Source: Saprospiraceae bacterium (GTDB lineage: Bacteria; Bacteroidota; Bacteroidia; Chitinophagales; Saprospiraceae). Taken from it: 34,026 bases of DNA. The stretch lies in contig JAHDFN010000016.1 of assembly GCA_020628145.1 (NCBI GenBank), forward strand, positions 1 through 34,026, given 5' to 3'. How positions within the stretch are numbered: the stretch's first letter is position 1; every line of letters begins with the position of its first letter. The position numbers were made by a program, and so were the translations under genes. Under the pieces are notes generated by a model. The model did not search any database and was not told the DNA's origin. It saw nothing but the letters and a program-made list of their open reading frames with translations. Positions 1-10,500 of the stretch are shown in pieces.

Positions 1-30
1 CTCATTCCCTATTCGGGAATGAGGCTTTTT
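1..30. terminator. Hairpin CTCATTCCC-TATTC-GGGAATGAG followed by GCTTTTT
   Basis: Perfect 9-bp stem at 1-23 with a T-rich tail on the + strand; it lies just past the 3' end of the minus-strand protease gene. The window edge cuts off context on the other side. Confidence 0.6.
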
Positions 31-47
31 ATTGCCGGTATTGGAAT

Positions 48-2141
48 TTATCTTACAATTACTTTTCTCACGAAGAAATCATCTTCTACTTCCACTTTCA
101 CGAAATAAACCCCGGGAGGTTGGCTCTTCAAATCAAAAGCCGTAGCTCCGTTTCTGACATTCCTGTAGGAAACCTGCCGTCCTACCGCATCGTATATACT
201 TACTAATGCATCTCCATCCAGATGACTAAGGGTCAATTGGAATTCACCATCATTGGGATTCGGAGAAAGGCTGAATCCTAATTCTTCAGCCAAGGCATTA
301 TCCACACCTACAGTTCCTTCCGCTACCCTAAACAAATCAATAGCCGCATCCACCAAGTGGCCGTTGGGAGATAATTGATCCGCCGTGGAGATAATAACCT
401 GCATACTGTTGGTCGGAGTCAAATAATCAGCGATATTGTATTTACTCAACACCCATGAGTTCAGTGCAGGGTCGCTTGCATCCACACTTTCCATAACCAC
501 GGTCTGTGTACCATCCGTCAGGCTGATTTCCAAAACATCATTGGGGGCGGCTCCTTCTCCTCCTCCATTGGCAAACCATCGGTACAGGCTAATTTCCGGT
601 GCATTGAAAATCGTGGCATCGAAAACAGGCGAAGTCAAAATCGTTGTTCCATTATCGACATCGTTTCCTCCTGCCTGACCTCCACTATTTCCGGTAAGGT
701 AACATTCCTCACCTAAATCATCCTGCACATCCTGATTCGGGTCATACAATACTCCCTGATAATCCGCTCCAAGTGGAACCCCGCGAGTCCAACTACCCGT
801 TTCAGCATCTCCTGTAACAACCCATCCCAAATCCAAGACGAATTCGTCCTGGTATCCTTCATTCAATTCAATAGTTAAAGGAGTTGAAGAGGTGCTGATA
901 TTGACATTGGCCATTTCCTTAGTAATGTATCCCCAACTTCCAGCATAAAAATTGAAATTACCTTGTACAATATCCAACGCAAAGTCTCCATTACCATCCG
1001 AAATGGTTTCAAAGGATCCCCCACCAGCCGATATCTTGACTGTAGCTCCGGGAACACCCTCGCTTGTTCCTGCCTTAACCACCCTACCCGAATATTCGAA
1101 GGATTCGGAAGGAGTGCAAGCCATTGAATTTGCCAAGCTTGCCCTTCGTGGACTATTGGCCATCACGGTTTGCATTCTTTGTTTCTGATCATTGGTAAAG
1201 ATATTCATGCAATAGTCTGTTGAATAATCCATATAATTTTCGACCATATTTACAGAACCACAAGCCACTGCCCCGGTCGGGCATCCCTGGGATTGGCTGT
1301 CTGCGGCAGGCGTATCCGCACAAAAATCATCCTCGTTACATCCTCCATCTCCCCATATATGACGAAGACCAAAATAATGCCCGGCTTCGTGTGTGGTGGT
1401 ACGTCCTCCATCATACGGGGAACTTAGTGTAAAAGTGCCGTCATCTTCAGCTGCACTCCCGAAAAATTCAGCCCCGATAACTATACCATCCGAACCTGCG
1501 GCAGTAGCTCCTCCTGCAAGCCCTTGCAGGCCTGATCCAGTAGGAAACTGGGCATAGCCCAATATCGTTCCGAAAAAGCTTGAGATTTCGCCAACGACCC
1601 ACATATTGAAATAATCATCCGGGTTCCAAATAGTAGAGGGTTTGACCGAGGAATCCAAGGCACTATTGTCAAATGCATTTCCTAAATTCACACGATTGAT
1701 TCCATTGGTTGGAAAACCTAGGGGATCCCTTTGTGCCAAGCAGAATTCGATTTCAACATCCGCCCCGTCGGGGTGTTCATTATATCCGGGCGTACCCAAA
1801 GCCCTGCGGAAATCATTGTTCAATACATTAATCTGGGAAATAACCTGAGCATCCGTAATATTCGGATAAGTACCCACAGCTTGCCCTCCATGAATAACAT
1901 GAACGACTACGGGGACTGTAATCACGACTCTTTGTGAAAAATCCATTTCCGCTTTCGCCCTATCCATCCAAGCTTCAAATTCGTCATCCGAAGGCAGTAT
2001 ATTTTGCTCCTGCATCCATTTGGTCATATGGGCAGTTCCACATTGTTCATCAATAACCGGATAGTCCTGGGCTATTAGATTTAATGATAAAAAACAGAAG
2101 AGTACAATCGGGATTAAACAGTTGAGTATTTGTCTTAACAT
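48..2141 (-). CDS. Secreted M43/pappalysin-like zinc metalloprotease with T9SS type A C-terminal sorting domain
   Basis: HEAGHYFGLRHIWGD (HExxHxxGxxH metzincin motif), and C-terminal FSLSPNPNDGEFQLTL...GVYFVKVEVEDDFFVRKVIVR typical of T9SS cargo. Start chosen at the internal Met (MLRQILNCLIPIVLFCFLSLNLIAQ), which gives a signal peptide; the ORF track start at 2210 is probably too long. Confidence 0.9.
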   Translation of the reverse strand: MLRQILNCLIPIVLFCFLSLNLIAQDYPVIDEQCGTAHMTKWMQEQNILPSDDEFEAWMDRAKAEMDFSQRVVITVPVVVHVIHGGQAVGTYPNITDAQVISQINVLNNDFRRALGTPGYNEHPDGADVEIEFCLAQRDPLGFPTNGINRVNLGNAFDNSALDSSVKPSTIWNPDDYFNMWVVGEISSFFGTILGYAQFPTGSGLQGLAGGATAAGSDGIVIGAEFFGSAAEDDGTFTLSSPYDGGRTTTHEAGHYFGLRHIWGDGGCNEDDFCADTPAADSQSQGCPTGAVACGSVNMVENYMDYSTDYCMNIFTNDQKQRMQTVMANSPRRASLANSMACTPSESFEYSGRVVKAGTSEGVPGATVKISAGGGSFETISDGNGDFALDIVQGNFNFYAGSWGYITKEMANVNISTSSTPLTIELNEGYQDEFVLDLGWVVTGDAETGSWTRGVPLGADYQGVLYDPNQDVQDDLGEECYLTGNSGGQAGGNDVDNGTTILTSPVFDATIFNAPEISLYRWFANGGGEGAAPNDVLEISLTDGTQTVVMESVDASDPALNSWVLSKYNIADYLTPTNSMQVIISTADQLSPNGHLVDAAIDLFRVAEGTVGVDNALAEELGFSLSPNPNDGEFQLTLSHLDGDALVSIYDAVGRQVSYRNVRNGATAFDLKSQPPGVYFVKVEVEDDFFVRKVIVR

Positions 2142-2250
2142 TATTACTACGGTTTTTATTGAATCGTGAATTTCGTAAAAAATGACCATAAAGTGGAATA
2201 AGTAGGCCATCCAATATGGTAAATGAAAGACAAGTTGGGATGAATGAATA

Positions 2251-2292
2251 AATAAAACCCCATTCCTCCAAGATTAGGAATGGGGTTTTATT
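2251..2292. terminator. Bidirectional intrinsic terminator
   Basis: AATAAAACCCCATTCCT-CCAAGATT-AGGAATGGGGTTTTATT: perfect 17-bp inverted repeat with A/T-rich outer arms, between two minus-strand genes. Confidence 0.85.
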
Positions 2293-2310
2293 ACATAGCA
2301 CAATACAAAA

Positions 2311-3930
2311 TCAATATCCCATTACATAAACCTTATAAGTATAGGTGATTTCCAAATCTTCTCCCGCACCTATCGAGGTTTCCCAACAGATATCGGTTAC
2401 CTTATTCAGATCTCCGCTTCGATTGATACGTTCCGCCTTCAGCCATTTCACACTGGATTTACGGAGTTCTCCTATGATTGTCCTTTTAATATTGAGATCC
2501 ACTTTTTTCTTTTTGTAGGATTTGACTTTTATCTTCCCTTCTACGGTAACCAAATCGTAATAGTAAGTATTGTTACCTGGCATTTTCTTCACTCTTTCTT
2601 CCCTTGCTATTTCCTTTTCCGCCTGTTTCACCTTGATGTCCGGCGCTTCTGTAAGTTTGACATAGGTATGCCCTTTGATGGGTGTATATTTCAACAAATC
2701 CTGACTGATGGGTCGGGTTTCACCGCTCTTATTACTAACGACCAATGCAGCACCGGTTGTCCACGGGAAATCCGTTTCATTCATTACTTTTACAGAATGG
2801 AAAACGGGGTTTTGGTTATCCGGAGAAAAAAGGAAATCCTTTTGATAATAACCTTTGTTCACTGCATTTTGGGCCAAATTGGTTTCATAAATGTGAGCGA
2901 CATCGATTTCCTTGGAAAAAACAGGATATTGTCCTCTTCCTCCCTTTTTCAAATTGATATCCTTTACCTTGTAAAAATACAAATCCTCATCTGCATCTCC
3001 TTCTACTCCCGGCCCCATCGGTGTACCGGAAAATGAAGCATCACTTTCATATTTGACCGAAGCGGTAGAAATGGAATTCGAAAAATTATTCAATGCATAA
3101 TTTTTATGGCCGGGATGAACCATGCCGAGGAAATCCACGAGGAAGGAAAGCCTGTTGGCATATTTGAAATTGGGAATCCCTACAACGAAATTAACATCGG
3201 TATCTTCAATATCTTCTGCATTATTGGTCACTTCAGCCCGGAGGGATAATTTGGCCTTTTGGTCGGAAACCAATTCGATGAGGTAGGTCGGCACCCAGTT
3301 CAACCCATTTTGCAAATACATCATTTCCAATGCCTGTTCTTTTTTCTTTGTCGTAAAATCCACACTCAATACATGTTTGGAAGAGGTCGTTTCCGTTTCC
3401 AATAACTGATTCGGTTTTTCCATGAATTCCAGTCGCCTTATTTCCGATGGAGAAAAGGAAAGCCATTTGGTTCCTGTGCGGAAAACAATAATGGCACTAC
3501 CTAAGGTTTTCTTTTCTTTGCCTTTGGCATCTTTTGTCACCACCTCTTCAACCACTCCTTCGTATTCCTCCTCTTGGCCAATATGAACCCTCACCTTTTT
3601 TCCGATATTGGCCTGGAGCAAATCGAAATAGGAACCGGCAATCCGTTCTCCCTTATCCGTTATCATATCCGTATAGCTGTGGACATGTTTCAATTCGTTC
3701 TGGGGCGAATGCACCCAAAAAGTACCGAATAATGCCCGGGGAAGATTTTCGGTCATCAGGAAAGAACCGTTTTGGGTTGGGACTTTTCCATCTTTGATAA
3801 AAAAGGATGAGCCGTTTTTAAAAATGGAAACCGACCGGGTTTTGAACGGAGAATTTTCTTTTTCCTGGGCGGTCAATTGTATCGAAACAAGCAGAGTACA
3901 AATCAACAGTAAATAAGATTTCATTTTCAT
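2311..3930 (-). CDS. Secreted DUF4139-like domain protein
   Basis: Signal peptide MKMKSYLLLICTLLVSIQLTAQ; beta-rich body with LQNGLNWVPTYLIEL and a C-terminal VKWLKAERINRSGDLNKVTDICWETSIGAGEDLEITYTYKVYV pattern resembling DUF4139 proteins. Confidence 0.6.
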   Translation of the reverse strand: MKMKSYLLLICTLLVSIQLTAQEKENSPFKTRSVSIFKNGSSFFIKDGKVPTQNGSFLMTENLPRALFGTFWVHSPQNELKHVHSYTDMITDKGERIAGSYFDLLQANIGKKVRVHIGQEEEYEGVVEEVVTKDAKGKEKKTLGSAIIVFRTGTKWLSFSPSEIRRLEFMEKPNQLLETETTSSKHVLSVDFTTKKKEQALEMMYLQNGLNWVPTYLIELVSDQKAKLSLRAEVTNNAEDIEDTDVNFVVGIPNFKYANRLSFLVDFLGMVHPGHKNYALNNFSNSISTASVKYESDASFSGTPMGPGVEGDADEDLYFYKVKDINLKKGGRGQYPVFSKEIDVAHIYETNLAQNAVNKGYYQKDFLFSPDNQNPVFHSVKVMNETDFPWTTGAALVVSNKSGETRPISQDLLKYTPIKGHTYVKLTEAPDIKVKQAEKEIAREERVKKMPGNNTYYYDLVTVEGKIKVKSYKKKKVDLNIKRTIIGELRKSSVKWLKAERINRSGDLNKVTDICWETSIGAGEDLEITYTYKVYVMGY

Positions 3931-3984
3931 TGCGTTATTCTGATTTTGATATGGAAGTTGTTTAAATACGTATTGGAATCCCGG

Positions 3985-4006
3985 GCATATGCCTTACGGC
4001 ATATGC
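3985..4006. repeat. Short perfect hairpin in the intergenic gap
   Basis: GCATATGCC-TTAC-GGCATATGC (9-bp stem, 4-nt loop) with no T-tract. Confidence 0.6.
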
Positions 4007-4036
4007 GACGGTAATCCCCAACATTGATTTTATAGA

Positions 4037-5383
4037 TTATTCGAAAGAGAATTCTTTGACTTCGGCCTGTTTCCTGAGGGTGGACATCATTACATTATCC
4101 AAGGTATTTTCTTCGCCACCTTCTGCCGCCATTTCCTTTTTCTTTTCCACGACATAAGCATCCACTTTCTTTTCCAATTCCTTGAGTCGGCTTTGGAGTT
4201 CCTTCCGTTCCTTTCTTTTCTTTTCTATGAATGCTTTTCTTTCCGCAGGAGACAAGCCTTGCAGTTCCTTCGGTAGTTGTTCTTCCTTGATGTCCTTCAT
4301 TATCTTATCATAATCTTTTTCGGTGGCATCAATGATATCCCAAGAAGCATTGGAGTAATTGGATTTGGTTTTATAGAACGCCCTAGTCCTTGTATTGGCA
4401 GAGGAATATTCCATAGACTTCGCATCGTTGGCAGACTGCATGTTTTTCCTAGAGGCCCCCAATGTTCCATATCCAAAATAGGTATCATTCAATTGCTTAT
4501 TCAATTCCAAGACCTTATTATCATATGGTGTGGGAACATGAACCACTTTCTTATCCTGATCGATATTCATATAAGAACCACCGGTACACTTACCTCCGTC
4601 TGCCCACATTTCCGTAATGCCTCTCTTGTAGTTTCCACAATAAATCGTATTGATGACAATGCCTTTTTCCTTAGCCAGCTTACAGGCTTCCAAATAATTC
4701 ACAGCCCCTTGCGTGTATTCTTCATTACCTGCGATGAAAATCATCTTCAAGTCATTGGGATTATCCGACCATTCCAATTCCTTTACGGCATCCCTGACTA
4801 CCCATCCGCAATATTCGGAGCCGCCATTGGTTCTCAATTCGAATAAACGATCCGAGACGAATTCCAAATCTATGGTCATACGGCTTACCTGCCTGACATA
4901 ACCGTCCGTCATACTGAGCCAGTCGTTCCCATATTCGAACAATGCCAATTCCACCTGGGGCGTATCGTCTCCCTTGTTGGCTTTTGCCAATTCATTGACC
5001 ATTTTCCATAGTTGGGATTTGGCTTGATCTATCAGGCCGTCCATACTGTTACTGGTGTCCAATAATAAAGCCACTTGGATTCGATTACGGGCAAACGGAG
5101 GTTTGGGAGGTTGGGGAAATGTATCATATGCCGGCTGATTACGGCTTGTCAGGCTATTGGAAACCTGCTGGATTTGTCGATTGGAGGTCTGTTGTTGTAT
5201 GGGAGCATTGGCATTATTATTCAATATTGCCTTATTGCTTCTGTTCGGAAACGAATCCTGTGCTATGGCATTCCTACCTAATGTCACCTCATCCGATGTA
5301 TCTTCGGCGACTTGGCAGGATATGATGATAGTTATTGTAAAAAGTAGAATTGTGAGGTAGGTTAAGTTGACGGATTTCAACAT
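4037..5383 (-). CDS. von Willebrand factor A (VWA) domain lipoprotein
   Basis: Lipobox-like ...TITIIISC near the N-terminus; MIDAS motif DTSNS in VALLLDTSNSMDGLIDQAKSQL; charged coiled-coil C-terminus. Confidence 0.85.
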   Translation of the reverse strand: MLKSVNLTYLTILLFTITIIISCQVAEDTSDEVTLGRNAIAQDSFPNRSNKAILNNNANAPIQQQTSNRQIQQVSNSLTSRNQPAYDTFPQPPKPPFARNRIQVALLLDTSNSMDGLIDQAKSQLWKMVNELAKANKGDDTPQVELALFEYGNDWLSMTDGYVRQVSRMTIDLEFVSDRLFELRTNGGSEYCGWVVRDAVKELEWSDNPNDLKMIFIAGNEEYTQGAVNYLEACKLAKEKGIVINTIYCGNYKRGITEMWADGGKCTGGSYMNIDQDKKVVHVPTPYDNKVLELNKQLNDTYFGYGTLGASRKNMQSANDAKSMEYSSANTRTRAFYKTKSNYSNASWDIIDATEKDYDKIMKDIKEEQLPKELQGLSPAERKAFIEKKRKERKELQSRLKELEKKVDAYVVEKKKEMAAEGGEENTLDNVMMSTLRKQAEVKEFSFE

Positions 5384-5494
5384 GGCTTATCGTGTTATGG
5401 TTTAAAATAGATTACAGATGGTGAGATGCTCCATTTGCTTTTCTCGGTGTACGCTATCGCACCCTTAACTATTCCTTAACACGGCCTTTTTTCC

Positions 5495-7162
5495 TTATAA
5501 TATCCCGGTAGCAATCTTATTGTAATATGCCCACCGTTTGATAATCTTTTTGTGTTCGTCATTGGGTCTGGCATTGAATCTGGCAGAAGCCTGGACGATG
5601 CGGCTGCCCTTGTTCAATTCTATGGTAACCCGGCTGAGCCATTTGCCATCCTGATATTCCCTTAGCGACCAGATCGAACAGAAGCCCTTGACACAACTAT
5701 CCGCATAAGAGCCTACACAATGATTCATCACCATTCCTTCCACCCGCAACATCCCCTTGGATGTCAATTCTTCAATCCGATAGGGATCTTCGTCGAAGGG
5801 TTTTATTTTTTTGTGGGGATCCCAGATTCCTTTCCTTCTTTTTTCTTCCCAGGAAATCCTACGTCTTCTCGCCTGATCCTCGGCTTCCCTTCTTTGCCGA
5901 CGTTCCAATATTCGGGCATTATAAGTGTCACTCTCTTCCATCAGACTCCGAAGCGATCTTCTTTGTACGGTAAATCCGGGTTTATCCCGGAGGCAATGGT
6001 AAATGTATCCCATGAATGGAACGGCATTTACTTCAGGGATGGCTTCGAATTCGTCATTTGAAAATTTTTGGATAACCGGATTCCATTTATCCAACTCGAT
6101 TTGTAAAGCGATGTGATCTTCGGGATGCCTGACGAATTGTTGCAACATATTTGATAATAAATCCCCGGCGCCCAAGGATTTTCCATAAAAATAAATGTAC
6201 ATGTCTTTTCCTTCCTGATCGAAATCATAAGGGAGATTTACGAATGTCTTGGCCATCCTTCGGGTATAATGGTGTAGGTCGGGAGCATTACGGATACTTC
6301 CTCCTTTTGCCAAATGAAAAAATCCCGGACTGCCGAAATAAAAATTCTTATTGCCCTTGCCGTAATAAATTCCGTTTTTCCACCAAATGAATTCAGGGAC
6401 ATATTTGACAACATTAGAAAATTCCATGGAATAATATTCATCATTATTTTCCAAAGCTTGTTCCTTTCGTTCCTTGTACCTTTCCCAAACCATGAACCAT
6501 TCTGCTATCCGATCCACATTATTCAATAATTCTTTTTCATCCATCCGATGAAAAAACCGATTAATAAAAAACGGAAGTATTTTCTTTATGAATAGAAAAA
6601 CATATTCTGCCGAGGTTTCAGAGAGTGATGTGGGATATAATAAATGTAATAAATCGGCAATGAACTTTTTTTCGTCATCATTAAAATCCTGTGCGTAGTT
6701 ATCCCATAATTCAATAAAGACATCCAAGTTTTTGAAATAGAAATATTTTATTTTTTGCAAATAGTCCACGGGGTAATTCTCCAAAGCCTTGCTTTTCAGC
6801 AATTGTCCGGCACTGATTCCGTCCATTCCTCTCCCTCCTAAAAACAACCATGTATTCAATGCTCCTTTTTTAGTCGGCAGTTGTAACCCATCTTTCAAAA
6901 TTCCATTAAAATGTCCTAGTAATAAATCTTCCTTATTCCCTGTATTTCCGAACAAGGAGGAAAGGGAAACATCCAATGCGGTTTTGGATGCTCCGACTGA
7001 AAAATATATTTTTTTCAAGGATTCCAACGAGCCATTTCCCAATAGCTTTTTTAATTTTCCATCCTCATATAAATTCCGGATTTCGTGGATAAAGGATTGT
7101 TTTTCCGAAGTCTCATCGAAATCCATTTTATTCATTAATCGTATAATGTCATTCCACTCCAT
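5495..7162 (-). CDS. PcfJ-like domain protein
   Basis: C-terminal MVMNHCVGSYADSCVKGFCSIWSLREYQDGKWLSRVTIELNKGSRIVQASARFNARPNDEHKKIIKRWA matches the PcfJ-like pattern (HCVgsY...i.Slr...g...TiEl...ivQ..g..N). Confidence 0.75.
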   Translation of the reverse strand: MEWNDIIRLMNKMDFDETSEKQSFIHEIRNLYEDGKLKKLLGNGSLESLKKIYFSVGASKTALDVSLSSLFGNTGNKEDLLLGHFNGILKDGLQLPTKKGALNTWLFLGGRGMDGISAGQLLKSKALENYPVDYLQKIKYFYFKNLDVFIELWDNYAQDFNDDEKKFIADLLHLLYPTSLSETSAEYVFLFIKKILPFFINRFFHRMDEKELLNNVDRIAEWFMVWERYKERKEQALENNDEYYSMEFSNVVKYVPEFIWWKNGIYYGKGNKNFYFGSPGFFHLAKGGSIRNAPDLHHYTRRMAKTFVNLPYDFDQEGKDMYIYFYGKSLGAGDLLSNMLQQFVRHPEDHIALQIELDKWNPVIQKFSNDEFEAIPEVNAVPFMGYIYHCLRDKPGFTVQRRSLRSLMEESDTYNARILERRQRREAEDQARRRRISWEEKRRKGIWDPHKKIKPFDEDPYRIEELTSKGMLRVEGMVMNHCVGSYADSCVKGFCSIWSLREYQDGKWLSRVTIELNKGSRIVQASARFNARPNDEHKKIIKRWAYYNKIATGIL

Positions 7163-7192
7163 TTTATTTTTTTATCCGACGGGAACCATTTT

Positions 7193-7200
7193 CAAACTTA
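7193..7200 (-). promoter_or_regulatory. Candidate Bacteroidota -7 element (TAAGTTTG on minus strand)
   Basis: CAAACTTA on + is TAAGTTTG on minus, matching TAnnTTTG, 31 bp upstream of the PcfJ-like gene start. Confidence 0.5.
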
Positions 7201-7437
7201 CTGCATTCTTTATCGTGAATCTAATATCCAGAAAATTAATTCAAAAATTAATGATTACAAAAATCAAACATATCAAACGGAGTTACCTGTCGCAAGAAGG
7301 GATGTTTTTTCCGAGTGTCTGATTTTCCATTATTGATTTTTCAATCATAAGGGGAGATCTCCAACTCCCTTTCTTTTCCAAAATGTTTTTGTTGCGTTTA
7401 TTTTTTTTAGCCAGAGGTATATCCTCAAGCCAACATA

Positions 7438-7509
7438 GGTGACCAAGCTCTCTGGGGAGAGCGCCCTGTTGAAACCAGGGAGGGCTTGGTTCGAATCCAG
7501 GATTACCAC
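7438..7509 (+). tRNA. Atypical tRNA-Phe(GAA)-like element, possibly degenerate
   Basis: D arm GCTC-TCTGGGGA-GAGC, anticodon arm CCCTG-TTGAAAC-CAGGG (anticodon GAA), T arm CTTGG-TTCGAAT-CCAGG. The acceptor stem is poor: only GGTGA/TTACC pairs cleanly and it is out of register by one. Followed directly by a terminator. Confidence 0.5.
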
Positions 7510-7511
7510 AA

Positions 7512-7542
7512 AAAATGGCTTCCGTTTCACGGAAGCCATTTT
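7512..7542. terminator. Intrinsic terminator after the tRNA-like element
   Basis: AAAATGGCTTCCG-TTTCA-CGGAAGCCATTTT, perfect 13-bp stem with A/T outer arms; also just beyond the 3' end of the minus-strand 1518-aa gene, so it may serve both strands. Confidence 0.85.
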
Positions 7543-7561
7543 ATTTTATCCATTGTTACCA

Positions 7562-10500
7562 TTACCAGGCTCCCTTCACTCTGGATATGAACATATCCGC
7601 AGAAACGGGACTGATGGGTGAAATCTTATAAACACCATCCTTGCCCATTTTTATTTCGAGTTCTTTTTTCTTGGCTCCTGTAATAGCATTATTATATGCG
7701 GGGTTACTGGAAACGGTTTCCAATTCTCCGTTTTTATATTTAAAATAATAATAGTGTCCTCCCGAAGAAGGGTTTTTAATATAAACATGCATACCGTCCT
7801 CACCATTACCGGGCATTCTGAATTCGACATAAGCTTCAACGGTTTTACTGATACTGACTCCGTTGACCTGTGACAGTCCGAGGCTTTTCGTTCTATTGAC
7901 CAAGGACTTCAGATTCGGGTCCCATTTCATAGGGAGATAAGAAAAGAAGAAAAGATGTTTTTTCTTATTCGTCAGGGTTACTTTTCCTGTCGTTTCATAA
8001 TTCCTTACAATTTGTTCATATGCTTTTTCACTATCCACCATTCCACCGATGATATCGGGTAATAACTTTTCATAGAGTGAATTCAATCGGATACTGGAAA
8101 CGTCGTAGGTATTATCTTGTAAATCCTTTACCATGATTTTCAGTGCGGCTTCCGGTAGCTGATAGGAAATACCCGCCATTGCATCCAATGTCAGTCTTTG
8201 CGGTACCGAGACCCTCATGCCGGTAGAATCCACTTCCGATTTTTTCATAACCACTTTGGCTTTTCCTACAACGGTGGGTTGAAAGAATTTGACATTTTCC
8301 CCCACATTGAATACACCCGTTGCTTCACAATCCTTGGTTTTATTATTCACTTGAAAAGTATTCCCTTTGTAATGGCCATTCCTACTTGCAAGTTTTATGG
8401 AATCACCGAAAATGAAAGCGTCTTTTCCTTCATCATATTTGAATACGCCGGTTACATCCATGATTGCCCTATCCTTTCTGGCAAACAGAATACCCATTAC
8501 ACTGGGGTAAGGATTCCCCATCATCTTATCGATGAAAATCCCCGTTTTAAGCGGATCACCATTAGGTGTTTTTGGTTTTTCATAAGGGATGACCAAATTA
8601 TTTTTATCCGCTTCGCTCTGTACGGTGAACCAATTATTCTGAGGGAGTTCCATATCCAAGTTGGCATAACCATCAAAAGATAAATTCTTTTTTTCCGAGC
8701 TTAATGAGATTTCCCCCTTGAACTTGGTTTTGACATCCATGTAGAAATCATCTTCACCGCTTACCTTTCCACTACCCCTGGTCGCCAATTCCTTCTCGAC
8801 TCTTTTTCCCTTACCTATTGGAGAGCCGACAATATTACTGAATTCAATTTCCTGTTTACGAGAACCGATATTATACTCATAGAACCCACTAGCCGTATAG
8901 TCCCTTCCTCCTTTTATATCTACAGTAGCCCTATTGATAGCATGATACTTGGTTCTATGACTAGCTAGAATCCGTGCATTTTCCAAAGTCCCCATCTTAC
9001 CACCGGCCGTAACTTCCACATCTCCCGTTTCGGGATAAATCAGGGCATCTGCCGATTTGATGAAGGGGACACCTCCAATCTTAAGGGTACTCGTTTTAAT
9101 ATCATACATGGCCGTCGCCCCCTGGAATCTCAGCGAATCCAATTCGGGAGCCAGAAACTCATCGACCTTGCCTTCCTCTGCCTTGAAGTCAACCGTTTCT
9201 GCATTCATATCCCATGTAAATTCATTCATGGAAGTTTTATACTTATTGTAAGGCATAGAGGTAGCAATTCCATCCGAGTTATTTTTGAATTTCCCTATTC
9301 CTTTGTCAAAATCCACATCTGCCATTACATTTTTAGAATCGAAAGCCAATTCCCCAGCGGCATCTTTTGCCTTGATAGAAATATTGGAAGTATCGGCAGA
9401 TAATGAATTGGCATTGAATAGGAAATCACGGGAAGTCATCGAGGCTTTATCCCAGTCCAATAATCCATTGGCCCGAAGTCCTCCCGGCGTAAGAATAAGC
9501 GTACCATCCAAGGTATGTAGGCCCGACTTGAACATTTCAAATGGGGACTCCTTGGGTTTGATGTACATTGAGTCACGATAGGGTGCCCAATCCACATTTA
9601 CATCGACACCCCTTACCTGGGGTACTTCGGGATTAGTTCCTCTTTTTTCTTCCAAATCAAAGCTCCTTGCGGAACAGGTCATCCTCTTCGGTTCAAAGGC
9701 GATATCTTCCGAATCAATCGACGCTGCAAGATAGTTGATGTTGCCTTTTGCTAGGAAACCAGCATTACTTAAGGTGAGTTCTCCTTTGAAATTACCTTTT
9801 CCTGCACTGCTTTCCCTAACATAAGTAGGATAACCGTTGGCAGGAGTATCATGGATAAAACCTAGGGATTTGTCTTCTTCCATCAAGGATACGGTTTCCT
9901 TGAAAGGGGCAAAAATATCCGCCGAATACATACTTCCTTTAAAGCTAATATCCGAAGGCATATAATTATCCAGATTATCGAATCCGAATTCATTCAATTG
10001 GAAATAGAAAGAGTCTCTTTTATATGCATAGGATCGTGTTTCGGCAGCATCATAATACACATAGGCCGGCCCCTTACTTGAAAAAGAGGGGAACATGGAA
10101 ATATCTTCATTACTTGCCTTGTTATTCGGTGCATCAATCAATAGTGCTCCGGAAAGATTCTCTATTCTGGAACCGATCGAAAAGGCCACCGGGTCTCCAT
10201 TTTCATCTTCATCCCCACTATGTTCGAACAAATCGAAATATTTGATGGAATCCATTTTGATTTGGTATGCTCCATAATCGAAACGGTTGTCTGTTCCTTG
10301 AAATGCACTCATTCCGGCGAATGTCTTTCCATTGTATTCCAGATTCCTATTCTTTTTCAAGAACAGTTGGTTGTTCCGGGGTTTGAAGGCTACTTTCTGA
10401 ACCTTGCTTAATTCTACGAATTTCACAGAACGGATATCTATTGGATTCTCATTCTGATCATCCAAATAAATGACACCATTTGTGTTTTTGGTTTTGGAAG

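Noticed and set aside
4277-4846. 189-aa + strand ORF
   Set aside because: Lies entirely antisense to the well-supported VWA gene; no domain features.
6789-7322. 177-aa + strand ORF
   Set aside because: Mostly antisense to the PcfJ-like gene and contains its promoter region; no protein-like motif.
7353-7362. GGAGATCTCC palindrome in the intergenic region before the tRNA-like element
   Set aside because: 10-bp perfect palindrome but with no partner copy or nearby promoter to suggest an operator.
7345-7621. ORFs 7345..7539 (-) and 7439..7621 (+)
   Set aside because: Both run through the tRNA-like element and terminator; not credible proteins.
8198-8683. 161-aa + strand ORF
   Set aside because: Antisense to the 1518-aa gene; no motif.
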